A stretch of 45,772 nucleotides of DNA from Myxococcales bacterium (GTDB lineage Bacteria; Myxococcota_A; Polyangia; Fen-1088). This document shows positions 7,475 through 16,185 of the stretch, piece by piece. Position 1 is the stretch's first letter, and the number at the start of each line of letters is the position of its first letter. The DNA is taken from assembly GCA_003142855.1 (NCBI GenBank), contig PLNW01000142.1, forward strand, positions 1-45,772. The letters run 5' to 3'. The notes below the pieces were generated by a model, which was not told the origin of the DNA, did no database searches, and saw only the letters and a program-made list of their open reading frames with translations. The translations under genes and the position numbers were made by a program.

Positions 7475-9307
7475 TTATGGGCCCGCCCCGTCTTCCTTCT
7501 TTGGCGCGACTGGGGCCGGCAGGGAAGCCATGATCTCTTGCAGTTTCTCGAGGCTGGCTGGCTTGGCCATGTGGTGCGCGAAGCCTGCCTGCGGCACTCG
7601 CAGCAGGTCTTCGGGAGGTGTGTCGCCAGTCAAAGCCACCAGCAAGATGTCCTTCAGTGATTCGTCATCTTTGAAGGCGCGCGCGACCTCGAAACCATCC
7701 ATTCCCGACAGCCCGATGTCACACAGCACGACCTCGGGCCTGAACTCCCGTGCCTTGGCAATTCCCTCCGGGCCGTTGTACGCCACGTCAACCTCATACT
7801 CGCCCAACGCCAGCCTGTCGCGCAGACTGTCGGCCGCTTCGATGTCGTCCTCGATGACCAGTACGCGCCGGCGGACTTCCGCGGCACGCGCGCTGTCCAC
7901 TGGCAAGGCTGCGGCTTCCTCCATCAGCAACGGAAGCTGCACCGTGAACTCCGTCCCGTGACCCAATCCCGCACTCGAGACCGTCACGTTGCCCCCGTGC
8001 AATTCGACCAGCCCCTCAATCAGCGCCAGGCCGAGCCCAAGTCCGCCCTTGCCGCGGTCCAACGCAGAATCCGACTGACTGAAGGGCCGGAACAAGCTCG
8101 CCACCATTTCTGGCGCCATGCCCACCCCCGTGTCCACGACCTGGACCACTGCCAGTTTCTCCGCCTTTTCGGCGTGAACAGTGACCAGGGTGGCACCACC
8201 GCGGCCGGTGAATTTGGCCGCGTTCTGCAAAAGGTTGACCATGACTTGGGCCAGGCGACTCCAGTCGGCGCTGACCAGCACGGGTCTGGGCGCGGGATGG
8301 AATTCAAGATGCACCTCGGTCTTGTCGAAGAGCGAGCGTTGATCCTCTATCGCGTCCCGCACCAATCCGTTTAGCTCCAGCAGCTGGCACTGAAGCTTGA
8401 TCTTGTTTTGCGCGAGGCGAGTCACGTCGAGCAGGTCGCTGGCCAGCCGGGCGAGCCGAACCACCTGTCTTTCGATGACCGTCTGAGCCCGGCGCGCCGG
8501 CTCATTCCCCAAGGTTGCCTGGCCCAGGATGTGCAGGCTGTTCTTGATGGGAGCCAGCGGAGTCTTTATCTCGTGCGCGAGCGCAGCCAAGAACTCATTC
8601 TTGCGCTCATCGGCCTCGGCCAGTTGCAAGTCGGCCGCGCGCAGTGATGCTTCGGTCCGCTTGCGCTCGGTGGCATCAAGCACCAGCGACAATACCGAGA
8701 ATCCACCCGACGGATCAGGCAGTGTGGAGTTGTACCATTCACAGAAAATCACCGAACCGTCTTTGCGCACGTTGCGGTTCTTGTGGGCGTTGCGCGGGCA
8801 CTGGCCGCTGAGTAGGTCGGCCACGACCTGATCCACCAGCGGCCGGTCCGCGGGATGAATCCACTTCAGTTCGTCAATGCGCTTGCCGATGGTCTCCTCG
8901 GCGGTCCAGCCAAAGACTTTGGTGGCCGCATCCGACCACTGTACGATGCGGTAGTCGACCGAGGACCACTCGATGAGCGCCAGCGGAGAATTCTCAAGCA
9001 GGGATTGCCATCGCTGCTGGGCATCGCGAAGTGGCGGGCCTTCGACGACGGCGTCCCGATCAGCGGCTCGCCCCTCGCCGACGTCAGGCACGGCCTTGGC
9101 AGGCTGCTCGGTCTCGCGAAGCGTCTCCTCGGCTGGCCTGGCCTCGGTGATAACCGCACCGGTCTGGGCACTGCCCTGGTCGCCGCCCGACTCGAGCTCG
9201 GCCACGGGCGCTTCTGGCTCGCGCGTGCCCTCGTCCCTCGCATCCCCACTGACCGGCGCCGGCCCAGGCTTGCCTCCGGCCCGCTTTACGCGCTTGCGAG
9301 CGCTCAT
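7475..9307 (-). CDS. Cytoplasmic PAS-domain hybrid sensor histidine kinase/response regulator
   Basis: This 610-residue protein has no membrane segment, so it senses an internal signal. Residues 1-95 are charged and disordered. A PAS domain spans about 97-215 (SLLENSPLALIEWSS to ATERKRTEA). The HisKA domain has AHEIKTPLAPIKNS with phospho-acceptor H245. The ATPase domain shows NLLQNAAKF (N-box), DTGVGMAPE (G1) and GKGGLGLGLALI (G2). A receiver domain fills about 481-600, with IEDD at its start and D530 (VLCDIG) as acceptor. The AEGGAG-type ribosome site GAGGAGGG precedes the ATG. No dedicated output protein is adjacent; phosphotransfer to another protein or intramolecular control is likely. 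Signal and output are unknown. Confidence 0.93.
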   Translation of the reverse strand: MSARKRVKRAGGKPGPAPVSGDARDEGTREPEAPVAELESGGDQGSAQTGAVITEARPAEETLRETEQPAKAVPDVGEGRAADRDAVVEGPPLRDAQQRWQSLLENSPLALIEWSSVDYRIVQWSDAATKVFGWTAEETIGKRIDELKWIHPADRPLVDQVVADLLSGQCPRNAHKNRNVRKDGSVIFCEWYNSTLPDPSGGFSVLSLVLDATERKRTEASLRAADLQLAEADERKNEFLAALAHEIKTPLAPIKNSLHILGQATLGNEPARRAQTVIERQVVRLARLASDLLDVTRLAQNKIKLQCQLLELNGLVRDAIEDQRSLFDKTEVHLEFHPAPRPVLVSADWSRLAQVMVNLLQNAAKFTGRGGATLVTVHAEKAEKLAVVQVVDTGVGMAPEMVASLFRPFSQSDSALDRGKGGLGLGLALIEGLVELHGGNVTVSSAGLGHGTEFTVQLPLLMEEAAALPVDSARAAEVRRRVLVIEDDIEAADSLRDRLALGEYEVDVAYNGPEGIAKAREFRPEVVLCDIGLSGMDGFEVARAFKDDESLKDILLVALTGDTPPEDLLRVPQAGFAHHMAKPASLEKLQEIMASLPAPVAPKKEDGAGP

Positions 9308-9467
9308 GAGCCCTCCTCGGCCATCGCCAATACCGGTGGGCGCAAGCGCCCACGCCGCTTCGATTTCTCAACCTCTGACCGGAGGCTCATGTGACCTTCC
9401 CAGACTCAATGTGCTTAGCACAGGACGCGCCGCCTGTCAGCTCGTCACGAACCGAGACGCGCGTGCT

Positions 9468-10073
9468 TCAGCTCAGCGAGAACGGGTAGCTCACGATCTG
9501 GCTGGTACCGGCGGGCGGAAAGCGCAGCGGGCCGACCACACCCTTTATGCAGCCGAACAGGCCACCCTTCTGCAAAATGGCTGGCGCCTCGACGCGCACC
9601 CCGCGCACCGTGCCGGCGCGCTGGATACGAAACTTGATGGTCACACGGCCGGGCACATAGGTTTCAGGGTCAGGCCGTGCGTGCGAGATGCACGCCGAAA
9701 TGGCGGATTCCTCGCTACGAAAACGCTCGTCGATCTGATCCTGGCTCAACTCGGGCAACTCCTTCACGTTCGACATGTCCAGGCGCAGAACGTCGGGCGT
9801 GGACAGGTCGTCGCCCTGGGCCACGGAACGCAGATCCGCTGCTGACAGCCGCACCGGTTCGGGTTCGGGCTCGCTCGTCTCGGGCGCGACGGGCGCCCGC
9901 GCCACGCGTACGGCGCCGCGCACGCGTCGCTTGACCTTCTTGCTTGCGGGAGCCGGGCTGGTATCCGCGGTCGTCACCGCGGATCGGGCCGCCTGGCCGC
10001 GCTGGTGCTGCCAGAACAGGTAGCCAGCGAATGCCAGCGCAGCCACCAGGAGGCCGAGAAAAAATCCTTTCAC
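9468..10073 (-). CDS. AgmX/PglI C-terminal domain protein (TonB-like, membrane-anchored)
   Basis: This 201-residue protein starts with GTG and one N-terminal transmembrane helix (FFLGLLVAALAFAGYLFW). A basic and Pro/Glu-rich spacer (KKVKRRVRGAVRVARAP, EPEPEPVRL) leads to a C-terminal domain (about 120-201) with ISACI, GRVTIKFRIQRAGTVRGVRVE, LFGCIKGVVGPLRFPP and SYPFSLS. That is the pattern of the AgmX/PglI C-terminal domain known from myxobacterial gliding-associated proteins, related to TonB-like folds. Two cysteines (ACI and GCI) probably form the family disulfide. It begins 12 bases after the stop of the upstream lipoprotein gene, so the two are likely co-transcribed. The precise role is unknown. 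Confidence 0.75.
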   Translation of the reverse strand: MKGFFLGLLVAALAFAGYLFWQHQRGQAARSAVTTADTSPAPASKKVKRRVRGAVRVARAPVAPETSEPEPEPVRLSAADLRSVAQGDDLSTPDVLRLDMSNVKELPELSQDQIDERFRSEESAISACISHARPDPETYVPGRVTIKFRIQRAGTVRGVRVEAPAILQKGGLFGCIKGVVGPLRFPPAGTSQIVSYPFSLS

Positions 10074-10085
10074 GCGATTGCCTGC

Positions 10086-11435
10086 CTAGGGTGCGATTTC
10101 CCTGATGCTGCCCTTCTTGTACCAAAGTCCGTCGCTGCCCACCCCGTCGCTGCGAAAATAGACGGTGATGTTCGGCTTGCCGCTTTCCGAACCGGTGCGG
10201 GTCGGGTCGTGGGTGAGCTTCATGGCCGGATCGATGCCGGAAGCACAGGCGGTGCCGTTCACGCCGAAATCGCTGCCCGCATCGATGTGCTCATTGAGTT
10301 TCACCCAGGTGCCGCCGCCGGCACCGTCAGTGGTGTCCATCCATAGCTCCTGTTTCACGGTGCCGTCAGGCAAGTCGTACACAACGTGTTTGTAGCCGAT
10401 CCATTGATTGAAGGGCATTCCGCCGGCCCACTGGGTCTGGTTGAGAATGGCGGTCGAGTTCGGATGACTGGTCTCCTTCTCGAAATCGATGTGCCCGTCG
10501 TAGCGCATGCGCGCGTCGATGCCGCGGGTGTCACATAGGTTCACCGTCTCCTGACCGATGGTTCCGTGATTGGTGCGGGCCATGGCCACCATTCCACCCC
10601 AGGCTATGTTGCTGTCAGCCACGCGCTGGAAGTACATGGTGATCTCCACGTCCCGCCACTGGTCGAGCAAGGCCGGATCGTGGACATACATGCGCGGCAC
10701 GCCGCCGGTGATCTTCAGGATGCCGGTGCCCTCCACCTTGTAGCTGGCATCGCCGTGATCGGCGTCGAACCAGGGGTCGTTCGGATCTTTGCCCGTAAAG
10801 GTCCGCGCCGGCGTGTCCCACTTGGCGTACCACTCCTTGCCGCTGGCCAGGGTCGGGTAGAGCATGCGAATGCCGAAGCGATCCACAGTCGTGGTTACCC
10901 CGCCGGTGCCGCCCGTCGCCGAACCACCAGTCGCGTTGGTTCCTCCCATCCCGCTGCCACCTGTGGAAGACACGCTGCCACCTCTCGCCGAGCCGCCGGT
11001 TCCCGAGCCACCGGTCGCGTTCACGCCTCCGGTCGCCCTTCCACCCGACGAAAGCACGCCTCCGGTCGAAGAGCCGCCGGTCGCGCTCTCTCCTCCGGTT
11101 GCAGTTCCGCCTGCCGAAGACACGCGACCCGTCGCCGAGCCACCGATCGCGCTCGCGCCTCCGGTTGCGCTGCCGCCCGACGAAAGCGCGCCGGCCGTCG
11201 CCAAAGAACCGCCCGTGCCGCCGGTTGCCGCGAAACCAGCGGTAGTGCTGGCGGCCACGCTGCCAGCCGTGCCGGCAACGCTGCCAACCCCTGCCCCGCC
11301 AGCCGTTCCGCCGCCTGCGTCGGAGAGTGCGGAGCCGCCCGAGCGGCTACACGCGCCGGCCGAAAGTGCGCCCGCGACGATTGCCAGGACAATGCCGGCG
11401 TTGATGATTGTCGGCGATTGAAGATGGATGGGCAC
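10086..11435 (-). CDS. Lipoprotein with Gly-rich repeat linker and probable jelly-roll carbohydrate-active domain
   Basis: The GTG at 11435 is preceded by AGCGGAGGA at ideal distance and followed by a lipoprotein signal (LSAGAC), giving 449 residues. The longer open frame to 12017 overlaps the OsmC gene in another frame and is rejected. After the Cys comes a long linker of SATGG/SAGG units. The C-terminal domain of about 230 residues begins near [10 protein letters not shown] and contains [38 protein letters not shown] and [10 protein letters not shown]. Beta-rich spacing resembles concanavalin-like jelly rolls of polysaccharide lyases or sugar-binding modules, but no catalytic motif was identified with certainty. 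It is probably outer-membrane anchored, in tandem with the AgmX-like gene. Enzyme activity remains open. Confidence 0.75.
   Translation of the reverse strand: MPIHLQSPTIINAGIVLAIVAGALSAGACSRSGGSALSDAGGGTAGGAGVGSVAGTAGSVAASTTAGFAATGGTGGSLATAGALSSGGSATGGASAIGGSATGRVSSAGGTATGGESATGGSSTGGVLSSGGRATGGVNATGGSGTGGSARGGSVSSTGGSGMGGTNATGGSATGGTGGVTTTVDRFGIRMLYPTLASGKEWYAKWDTPARTFTGKDPNDPWFDADHGDASYKVEGTGILKITGGVPRMYVHDPALLDQWRDVEITMYFQRVADSNIAWGGMVAMARTNHGTIGQETVNLCDTRGIDARMRYDGHIDFEKETSHPNSTAILNQTQWAGGMPFNQWIGYKHVVYDLPDGTVKQELWMDTTDGAGGGTWVKLNEHIDAGSDFGVNGTACASGIDPAMKLTHDPTRTGSESGKPNITVYFRSDGVGSDGLWYKKGSIREIAP
10905..11340 (-). repeat. Gly/Ser/Ala-rich linker repeats of the lipoprotein gene
   Basis: On the minus strand the DNA encodes imperfect SATGG, SSAGG and SSTGG units; on the plus strand it reads as GCCACCGGTCGC-like repeats. 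It is more diverged than the linker of the PL11 lyase, so probably older. Confidence 0.6.
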
Positions 11436-11485
11436 CGCGGGTCCTCCGCTATTCTTCCCTTGCGCCAGCATGCTGGCCGGCGCGA

Positions 11486-11899
11486 CTAGACTTCGACAGT
11501 CAGATCCAGGACGATCTCCAGCTTGAGGACTTTGGAAATCGGGCAGCCAGACTTGGCAGCAGCGGCTGCCTCCTCGACCTTGGCCTTGTCCGCGCCGCGG
11601 GCCTTGACTGTCGTTTGCAGGGCGCTCTTGGTCAGCGTCCCGCTTTCGAATGTGACTGCACATGTCGTGTCGATGGCCTGGGGCGTGATGCCCCGCTCGC
11701 CGAGTTGCGCGCTCAGGGCCATGCTGAAACAGCTCGCATGAGCCGCGGCGATCAACTCTTCCGGGTTGGTGCCCGGCTCGTCCTCGAAGCGCGTGCGGAA
11801 GCTGTACTTCACGTCTTTGAGCACGCCGCTGCTGACGCTGAATTTGCCATGGCCGTCTTTCAGGCCCCCGTTCCAAGTTGCGCTCGCGTTGCGTTTCAT
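11486..11899 (-). CDS. OsmC family peroxiredoxin-like protein
   Basis: This 137-residue cytoplasmic protein is predicted to reduce organic hydroperoxides with two conserved cysteines. They are visible in [11 protein letters not shown] and SGCPISKVL, with the family's Arg-containing loop near [14 protein letters not shown]. The start [12 protein letters not shown] at 11899 is supported by GGGAGGAAA upstream; the open frame extending to 11995 lacks such support. Length is typical. The spacing and [10 protein letters not shown] motif fit the OsmC branch better than Ohr. It precedes the lipoprotein gene on the same strand with a 50-base gap. A second OsmC-superfamily gene is at 15127. Confidence 0.93.
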   Translation of the reverse strand: MKRNASATWNGGLKDGHGKFSVSSGVLKDVKYSFRTRFEDEPGTNPEELIAAAHASCFSMALSAQLGERGITPQAIDTTCAVTFESGTLTKSALQTTVKARGADKAKVEEAAAAAKSGCPISKVLKLEIVLDLTVEV

Positions 11900-12198
11900 C
11901 GAATTTCCTCCCACGCCGACTTCCGCCTGATGGCCGCGAATTTGCGGCCTCGTGCGGCGAGCGACGGCGCCTTGTTTCGATGCCAGTTGTAGCACTCTTG
12001 CGCCGCGGTCGGGGCAAACCAGTCCGCCTTCGCTAGTTTCCGGCGGTGAAGTTGAATGGATACGAGACGATCACGATGCCTCCTCCGAGGGGCTTAGGAA
12101 ATTCCCAGTTGCGGATTTCCCGGCCGACGCAATCCTCGACCGTGCCCCCGACTTCGGGTTGCGTCAATCACGAAGACCGTGGAGCTTCGCAGGTCGCA

Positions 12199-12229
12199 AT
12201 GGTAGATTTGTTACCATGAATATTACCAT
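12199..12229 (+). promoter_or_regulatory. Putative VapBC autoregulatory operator overlapping the antitoxin start codon
   Basis: ATGGTA at 12199 and TACCAT at 12212 form a perfect inverted repeat with a 7-base spacer. A further TTACCAT at 12223 repeats the right arm 12 bases later. The second arm contains the antitoxin ATG. TAGATT at 12203 could serve as a -10 box, which would make the transcript nearly leaderless. AbrB-type antitoxins commonly bind such repeats; binding here is inference. Confidence 0.5.
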
Positions 12230-12470
12230 CGATTCCGCCGGGCGGTTGGTCGTGCCCAAGTCTATTCGTGAGGAGGTTGGGCTGCGTCCAGATGTGCCTC
12301 TCGAGATTCGTTGCCGCGACGGCTGTGTCGAGATCGAGCCAGCCGCCCGTCGGGTGCAAAGGATCAAGAAAGGTCGGGTGTCGGTCGCGGTCGCGGTCGC
12401 GCCTGGCGAGCCCCTGAAAAACGACAGAGTCCGCCGGATTCAAGGCCAGCTGCGCGGGCGGCGTGCATGA
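12216..12470 (+). CDS. vapB: AbrB/MazE-type (SpoVT-AbrB domain) antitoxin, VapB-like
   Basis: This 84-residue protein has an N-terminal swapped-hairpin DNA-binding domain (MNITIDSAGRLVVPKSIREE, GLRPDVPLEI, GCVEIEP) and a basic C-terminal tail that would wrap around the toxin. It is expected to neutralise the PIN-domain toxin and repress its own operon. The ATG at 12216 fits the family start; the longer upstream frame is unrelated. Its stop overlaps the toxin start (ATGA), giving translational coupling. No ribosome site precedes it; the inverted repeat covers that position. Confidence 0.88.
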   Translation: MNITIDSAGRLVVPKSIREEVGLRPDVPLEIRCRDGCVEIEPAARRVQRIKKGRVSVAVAVAPGEPLKNDRVRRIQGQLRGRRA

Positions 12471-12904
12471 AGCGCGAAGCGGTGGATACCAGCATCGTGG
12501 TCGCGGCGCTGCTGGGCTGGCATGAGCACCACAGACCTGCCAGGCAGATGCTCGACCGTGGACTCACTTCAGGTCGACTGATCCTGCCCGCGCCCGCTTT
12601 GATGGAGTCCTATTCCGTGATGACTCGATTGCCGTCGCCTCACCGCATTGCCGTCTCCGATGCTGTAGCTTTGCTGCACGAGACATTTCATCAGGTGCCG
12701 GTGATCGCGCTGGAGGCGGACGAACACTGGTCCTTGTTGCATCGGCTGGAGGAGAAAGGCATCTCGGGAGGTCGGGCCTACGATGGACACATTCTCGCGT
12801 GCGCCCGCAAAGGCAAGTGCGGCTGCCTTTACACCTTCAATGAGAAAGACTTCTTGGCCCTTGATGAGCCAGACATCGAAATTGTGCGACCATCGCAAGC
12901 GTGA
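12467..12904 (+). CDS. vapC: PIN-domain ribonuclease toxin, VapC-like
   Basis: This 145-residue toxin is predicted to cut RNA with a metal-bound acidic centre. The PIN residues are visible: D7 in VDTSIVVAAL, E47 in ALMESYSV and D106 in GGRAYDGHILA, plus a final acidic residue near NEKDFLAL. The ATG at 12467 overlaps the antitoxin stop. Its stop in turn overlaps a GTG that opens the next frame (beta-propeller lipoprotein). Length and motif order are normal for VapC. Confidence 0.9.
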   Translation: MKREAVDTSIVVAALLGWHEHHRPARQMLDRGLTSGRLILPAPALMESYSVMTRLPSPHRIAVSDAVALLHETFHQVPVIALEADEHWSLLHRLEEKGISGGRAYDGHILACARKGKCGCLYTFNEKDFLALDEPDIEIVRPSQA

Positions 12905-14583
12905 CTTGGAAACCGCAAGGGTGGAAAATCGAACCCGTGCTTCGACAAGGTGCGCTCGTCTTGCTCACGATCGGCCTGGCTTCGGCTTGCGGCCGGAGCG
13001 CCATGGGCAGTCTGCGCCCGGCAGTCGATGGTGGGGCTCCGACCGACGCGCAGGTGCTCACCGACGTACCGTTGCCCGCCGACGCTCAGCTCCCCACCGA
13101 CGGCTGGCTGCAGAAAGACGCACAGGTGCCGCCGGACCTTGCTCCCCCGTTGGGGTGCGCGGCCCTACAGCCGTTGGCAGACGGCGTGCTAACCGCGCGC
13201 CACACGGTACACGCCCTGTTCGCCCCGGATCGCAGCTCGCTGGTCCTGCGAGTGAAGGGCGAGGGGCCGCCCGACAGCGGCGTGCAGGATGACCTGCTGC
13301 TGGTGCGGCTGCCGTCGGGTGACGTCTCTGCCATCGTCAGCTCGATCACCAGCGCCGAGTGGTTGCAGCCCGGGGCCACTCTTCTGGCGAAAGTGGCGCG
13401 GGACGGGGGAAGCGACCTGGTGGTGGTCAACTCCGACGGCAGCGGAATGCGCACGCTGATGCAAAGTGTGTGCAGCCATGTCGCCGCGCCCGACGGCAGT
13501 CGCGTGTACGCCATTCACGACTGCGACTCGAACAACACGGGTACCATGGCCGTGGTCGAGGTGGCGTCGGGGGCCAGCACGAACCTGGCGGACACGGCGA
13601 CTTTCGGGACGCCGATGCCAACCCTCGCTGCAGCCGTGTCGCCTAACGGACGCTGGGTGGCTTTCGTGACCAGAATCCCGGATGCCGGCTGGAGCGACAG
13701 CGTGGTCGTGGTCGCGGGTGCGGATGGCTCAGTTCAGACCCTGGCCTCGCAGCCCGGCGGTCGCGATCCGGCGTTTGTGTCGGATGACCTGTTGCTGTTC
13801 GCGGCTGGCGACCTGCTCCAGATCGGCGACATTCGCGGCCATGTCCCAGGGACAGGCGACACCTCGTATTTGGTCGCCGCCAACCGCGATCCAGGTCTGT
13901 TCGGATTTCAGGTCTCGCCGGACCAGACCTGGGTGCTGGGCGCCACCGAGGTCACCGGCCAGCCCGACGAGTTATACGCCATACGCGTCGACGGAAGCGG
14001 CGAGCGACTGCTCGCCTCGAACCTCTACGACTACTTGATGGATCCGCTCGCGAAGCGCGTTTTCGCATTCAACGCCGGCGGCCACGTCATCTACAACTAC
14101 GACGACACCGGCCACTCCTTCGGTGTTGCGTCGGTGGCTTTGGACGGAAGCGCACCCACGGTGTGGTCGACAGGCGCGTCCTTCTTGGAGACACCACGGC
14201 TGGATCAAGTCGTGCTGGTCGAGCCGGTGTTTGCAAGGTCCGGGACGTCGCGTCTGCGGCTGGTGGACCTCGCATCGGGAACTGAGGTCTTCGGATACGA
14301 TTCAAATGGCGCGATCGGGGCTGTCGGCTTCCCACCCGACGACAGCGGGCTGGTGATCATCGAATACCGATCACAGAGTCCAGACCAGTTGCGGTTCGTG
14401 TCGGCGAATCATTCGGAGGTGCTGGGCGAGTGGCTGACCTCGCAGCTCCTGCCCATTCCCTATTCCAGTTATTACGGGACGCTGCCCTACATCTATCCCA
14501 TCGATCCCACTGGATGCTTCACCGTCCTCGATACCGATCTGGCGCCAGGGCCGGGCACCAGGCTGGCCATCCTGCCGCAGTAG
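12901..14583 (+). CDS. WD40-like/TolB-type beta-propeller lipoprotein
   Basis: This product of up to 560 residues has an N-terminal lipoprotein signal (LTIGLASAC). A short Asp/Pro-rich spacer (DAQVLTDVPLPADAQLPTDG) follows, then repeated beta-propeller blades of the PD40 type: APDRSSLVLRV, NSDGSGMRTL, SPNGRWVAFVT, SPDQTWVLGATE, RVDGSGERLLASN and PPDDSGLVIIEY. Such proteins are scaffolds or binding modules of the envelope; no enzyme motif is seen. The GTG at 12901 overlaps the toxin stop; another GTG at 12937 lies closer to the signal peptide and has a GGGTGG upstream, so the true start is uncertain. It converges with the CoA-binding gene four bases later. Confidence 0.8.
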   Translation: MTWKPQGWKIEPVLRQGALVLLTIGLASACGRSAMGSLRPAVDGGAPTDAQVLTDVPLPADAQLPTDGWLQKDAQVPPDLAPPLGCAALQPLADGVLTARHTVHALFAPDRSSLVLRVKGEGPPDSGVQDDLLLVRLPSGDVSAIVSSITSAEWLQPGATLLAKVARDGGSDLVVVNSDGSGMRTLMQSVCSHVAAPDGSRVYAIHDCDSNNTGTMAVVEVASGASTNLADTATFGTPMPTLAAAVSPNGRWVAFVTRIPDAGWSDSVVVVAGADGSVQTLASQPGGRDPAFVSDDLLLFAAGDLLQIGDIRGHVPGTGDTSYLVAANRDPGLFGFQVSPDQTWVLGATEVTGQPDELYAIRVDGSGERLLASNLYDYLMDPLAKRVFAFNAGGHVIYNYDDTGHSFGVASVALDGSAPTVWSTGASFLETPRLDQVVLVEPVFARSGTSRLRLVDLASGTEVFGYDSNGAIGAVGFPPDDSGLVIIEYRSQSPDQLRFVSANHSEVLGEWLTSQLLPIPYSSYYGTLPYIYPIDPTGCFTVLDTDLAPGPGTRLAILPQ

Positions 14584-14587
14584 TGTG

Positions 14588-15043
14588 TCAGCTTTTCGCG
14601 ACAGTCAGCCGGCCGAGCAGCCGCCACAACCCGCGGTGCAGGCGATGGAATCCGCGCACCGGCGAGGCGTGCATCAGAATGCATTCGCCCTGGACCAGAT
14701 CGATACCGAGCTGGGCCGCCAGCTTGGCCGCAGCGTCGCTCTCGGCGCCCTGCTGCAGCCACGCACGGCGAATTCCGGCGGCCGCTGCCTGGCGCAGGAC
14801 TTCGGGCACTTTCTCCGGCCGCACACACACCAGCACGCCGTCAACCGGGCGCGGCAGCTCGGCCAGCGATTTGAAACAAGCATCGCCCTGCACGCTCGTC
14901 AATTCGGGATGCACCGCCATCACATCCAGGCCGCGGGCTTTCAGCTCGCGATAGGCATAGTTCCCGTACTTGCGCCGCGCGCGTGACACGCCCACCACGG
15001 CGAGACGCCGACACTGCGAAAAAACGTCAATGGACTGGCTCAT
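14588..15043 (-). CDS. CoA-binding (YccU-like) Rossmann protein
   Basis: This 151-residue cytoplasmic protein matches the CoA-binding domain family: RRLAVVGVSRARRKYGNYA at the N-terminus (nucleotide-binding loop), VMAVHPE, PVDGVLVCVRPEKVPEVL, AWLQQGAES and the terminal ECILMHASPVRG. It probably binds coenzyme A or an acyl-CoA; no reaction is known for the stand-alone family. The ATG at 15043 is preferred over a TTG at 15064. It lies divergent from the OsmC-like gene at 15127. Confidence 0.88.
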   Translation of the reverse strand: MSQSIDVFSQCRRLAVVGVSRARRKYGNYAYRELKARGLDVMAVHPELTSVQGDACFKSLAELPRPVDGVLVCVRPEKVPEVLRQAAAAGIRRAWLQQGAESDAAAKLAAQLGIDLVQGECILMHASPVRGFHRLHRGLWRLLGRLTVAKS

Positions 15044-15126
15044 GGAAGGCGCATCTTGACACAAAAATGCCCTCCCGATCCCTGCTAGATTCCCCGTCCA
15101 TCACGTCACTCGATAAGGAAATCCCC

Positions 15127-15552
15127 ATGCCAACCGAACTTTCAGTCCGCGCGACCCAGGAAGAGGGCCTGCGTTTTGCCATGACCGCGCGCGAACACAC
15201 CGTCACCACCGACTACCCTTTGCAGCCGAGCGAGTCGGGTGCGGGCATGCGGTCTCTCGAACTCTTGCTGGCCAGCCTGGCCAGTTGCGCCGGCGGATCG
15301 ATGGTCGTGCTGCTGCGCAAGTTGAAACAGCCCGCGCAAGGCGTGGACGTGAACGTGCGGGCCGTGCGACGCGATCAGCACCCGACGCTGCTGACCGAGA
15401 TCGCGATGGAATTCGTGGTACGCGGCTCGGGCCTCGACCCCGACGTGGTCGCGCGGGCACTGGTGCAGGCCGAGGACCAGATCTGCCCGGTGTGGGCCAT
15501 GTTGAAAGGCGGGACACGGATCACGTCCAGTTTGCGCATTGTGGGTAACTGA
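15127..15552 (+). CDS. OsmC family protein (YhfA-like branch)
   Basis: This 141-residue protein has the OsmC fold with its two redox cysteines: LASLASCAGGS and DQICPVWAML. Compared with the copy at 11486 it shares little sequence and has the longer spacing and RSLELLLASLASC motif of the YhfA/uncharacterised OsmC branch, so the two are not recent duplicates. AAGGAA lies eight bases before the ATG. Likely role is thiol-dependent hydroperoxide reduction, but substrates in this branch are not established. Confidence 0.88.
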   Translation: MPTELSVRATQEEGLRFAMTAREHTVTTDYPLQPSESGAGMRSLELLLASLASCAGGSMVVLLRKLKQPAQGVDVNVRAVRRDQHPTLLTEIAMEFVVRGSGLDPDVVARALVQAEDQICPVWAMLKGGTRITSSLRIVGN

Positions 15553-15578
15553 CGGGCCACCTCGGTTGTGATACCCGC

Positions 15579-15992
15579 TCACCGGGCGGGGCGACGGTCC
15601 AGAATCTCGATGCGGACCTTCACCGTTCCCAGCCGCAGCATGTTCAGCTGGCGCGCAGCCGCCTCGGAAAGGTCCAGTTGCCGCCCGTGCGTGCAGGCAC
15701 AGCGATCGTTCACCCGCACCTCCACCGATGGGCCGTCGGGCAGGCGGGTAACCCGCAAGATGGTTCCCATGGGCAGGCTCGCGTGCGACGCCGTAAACCG
15801 CTCGGGGTCATAGGGCTCGCCTGAAGCCGTCTTGCGACCGACCAGAGCACGACTGTAGTAGCTGGCCCGAATCTCGACACTCTCTCCCGGCGAGGGCACC
15901 AGCGTGGCCGCCGGCCCCGCGCAAGCGGCCGCCAGCAAGGCCAGCAGGGCTGCATGGTGCGGGAGTGGGAAGATGACGGGAACGCTGCGCAT
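15579..15992 (-). CDS. RlpA-like double-psi beta-barrel lipoprotein
   Basis: This 137-residue protein has a signal peptide with a lipobox-like end (LLAAACAG). The rest is the RlpA-like barrel: ASYYSRALVGRKTASGE, RFTASHASLPMGT, VEVRVNDRCACTHGR and LDLSEAAARQL. RlpA proteins cut or bind denuded peptidoglycan glycan at the septum and poles. The Asp in VNDR and LDLS match conserved positions. The C-terminal SPOR domain found in larger RlpA is absent, so it is the short form. The extra CAC cysteine pair in the loop is unusual for RlpA. Confidence 0.88.
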   Translation of the reverse strand: MRSVPVIFPLPHHAALLALLAAACAGPAATLVPSPGESVEIRASYYSRALVGRKTASGEPYDPERFTASHASLPMGTILRVTRLPDGPSVEVRVNDRCACTHGRQLDLSEAAARQLNMLRLGTVKVRIEILDRRPAR

Positions 15993-16185
15993 GTCTGATC
16001 GGCAGTTTGGCTCGCATCTTCAGGATCGGCGAGGCGCCACTTCCGCGCCCCGTGAGACTAAGGTGAATACGGCTTGTTCGGCAGCGCATCGGTGTGCGGT
16101 GGATCTCGTCGTCACGCTCCTGGTGCCGCGCGCCGGTCGGTAACGGTGCTAAGCTTGGGTCAATGTCCGCCCCGGAGCATAGCTC

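Noticed and set aside
11436..12017. N-terminal extension of the 10086 lipoprotein
   Set aside because: It overlaps the OsmC gene in another frame, is Arg/Gln-rich, and a GTG with a perfect ribosome site and lipoprotein signal lies at 11435.
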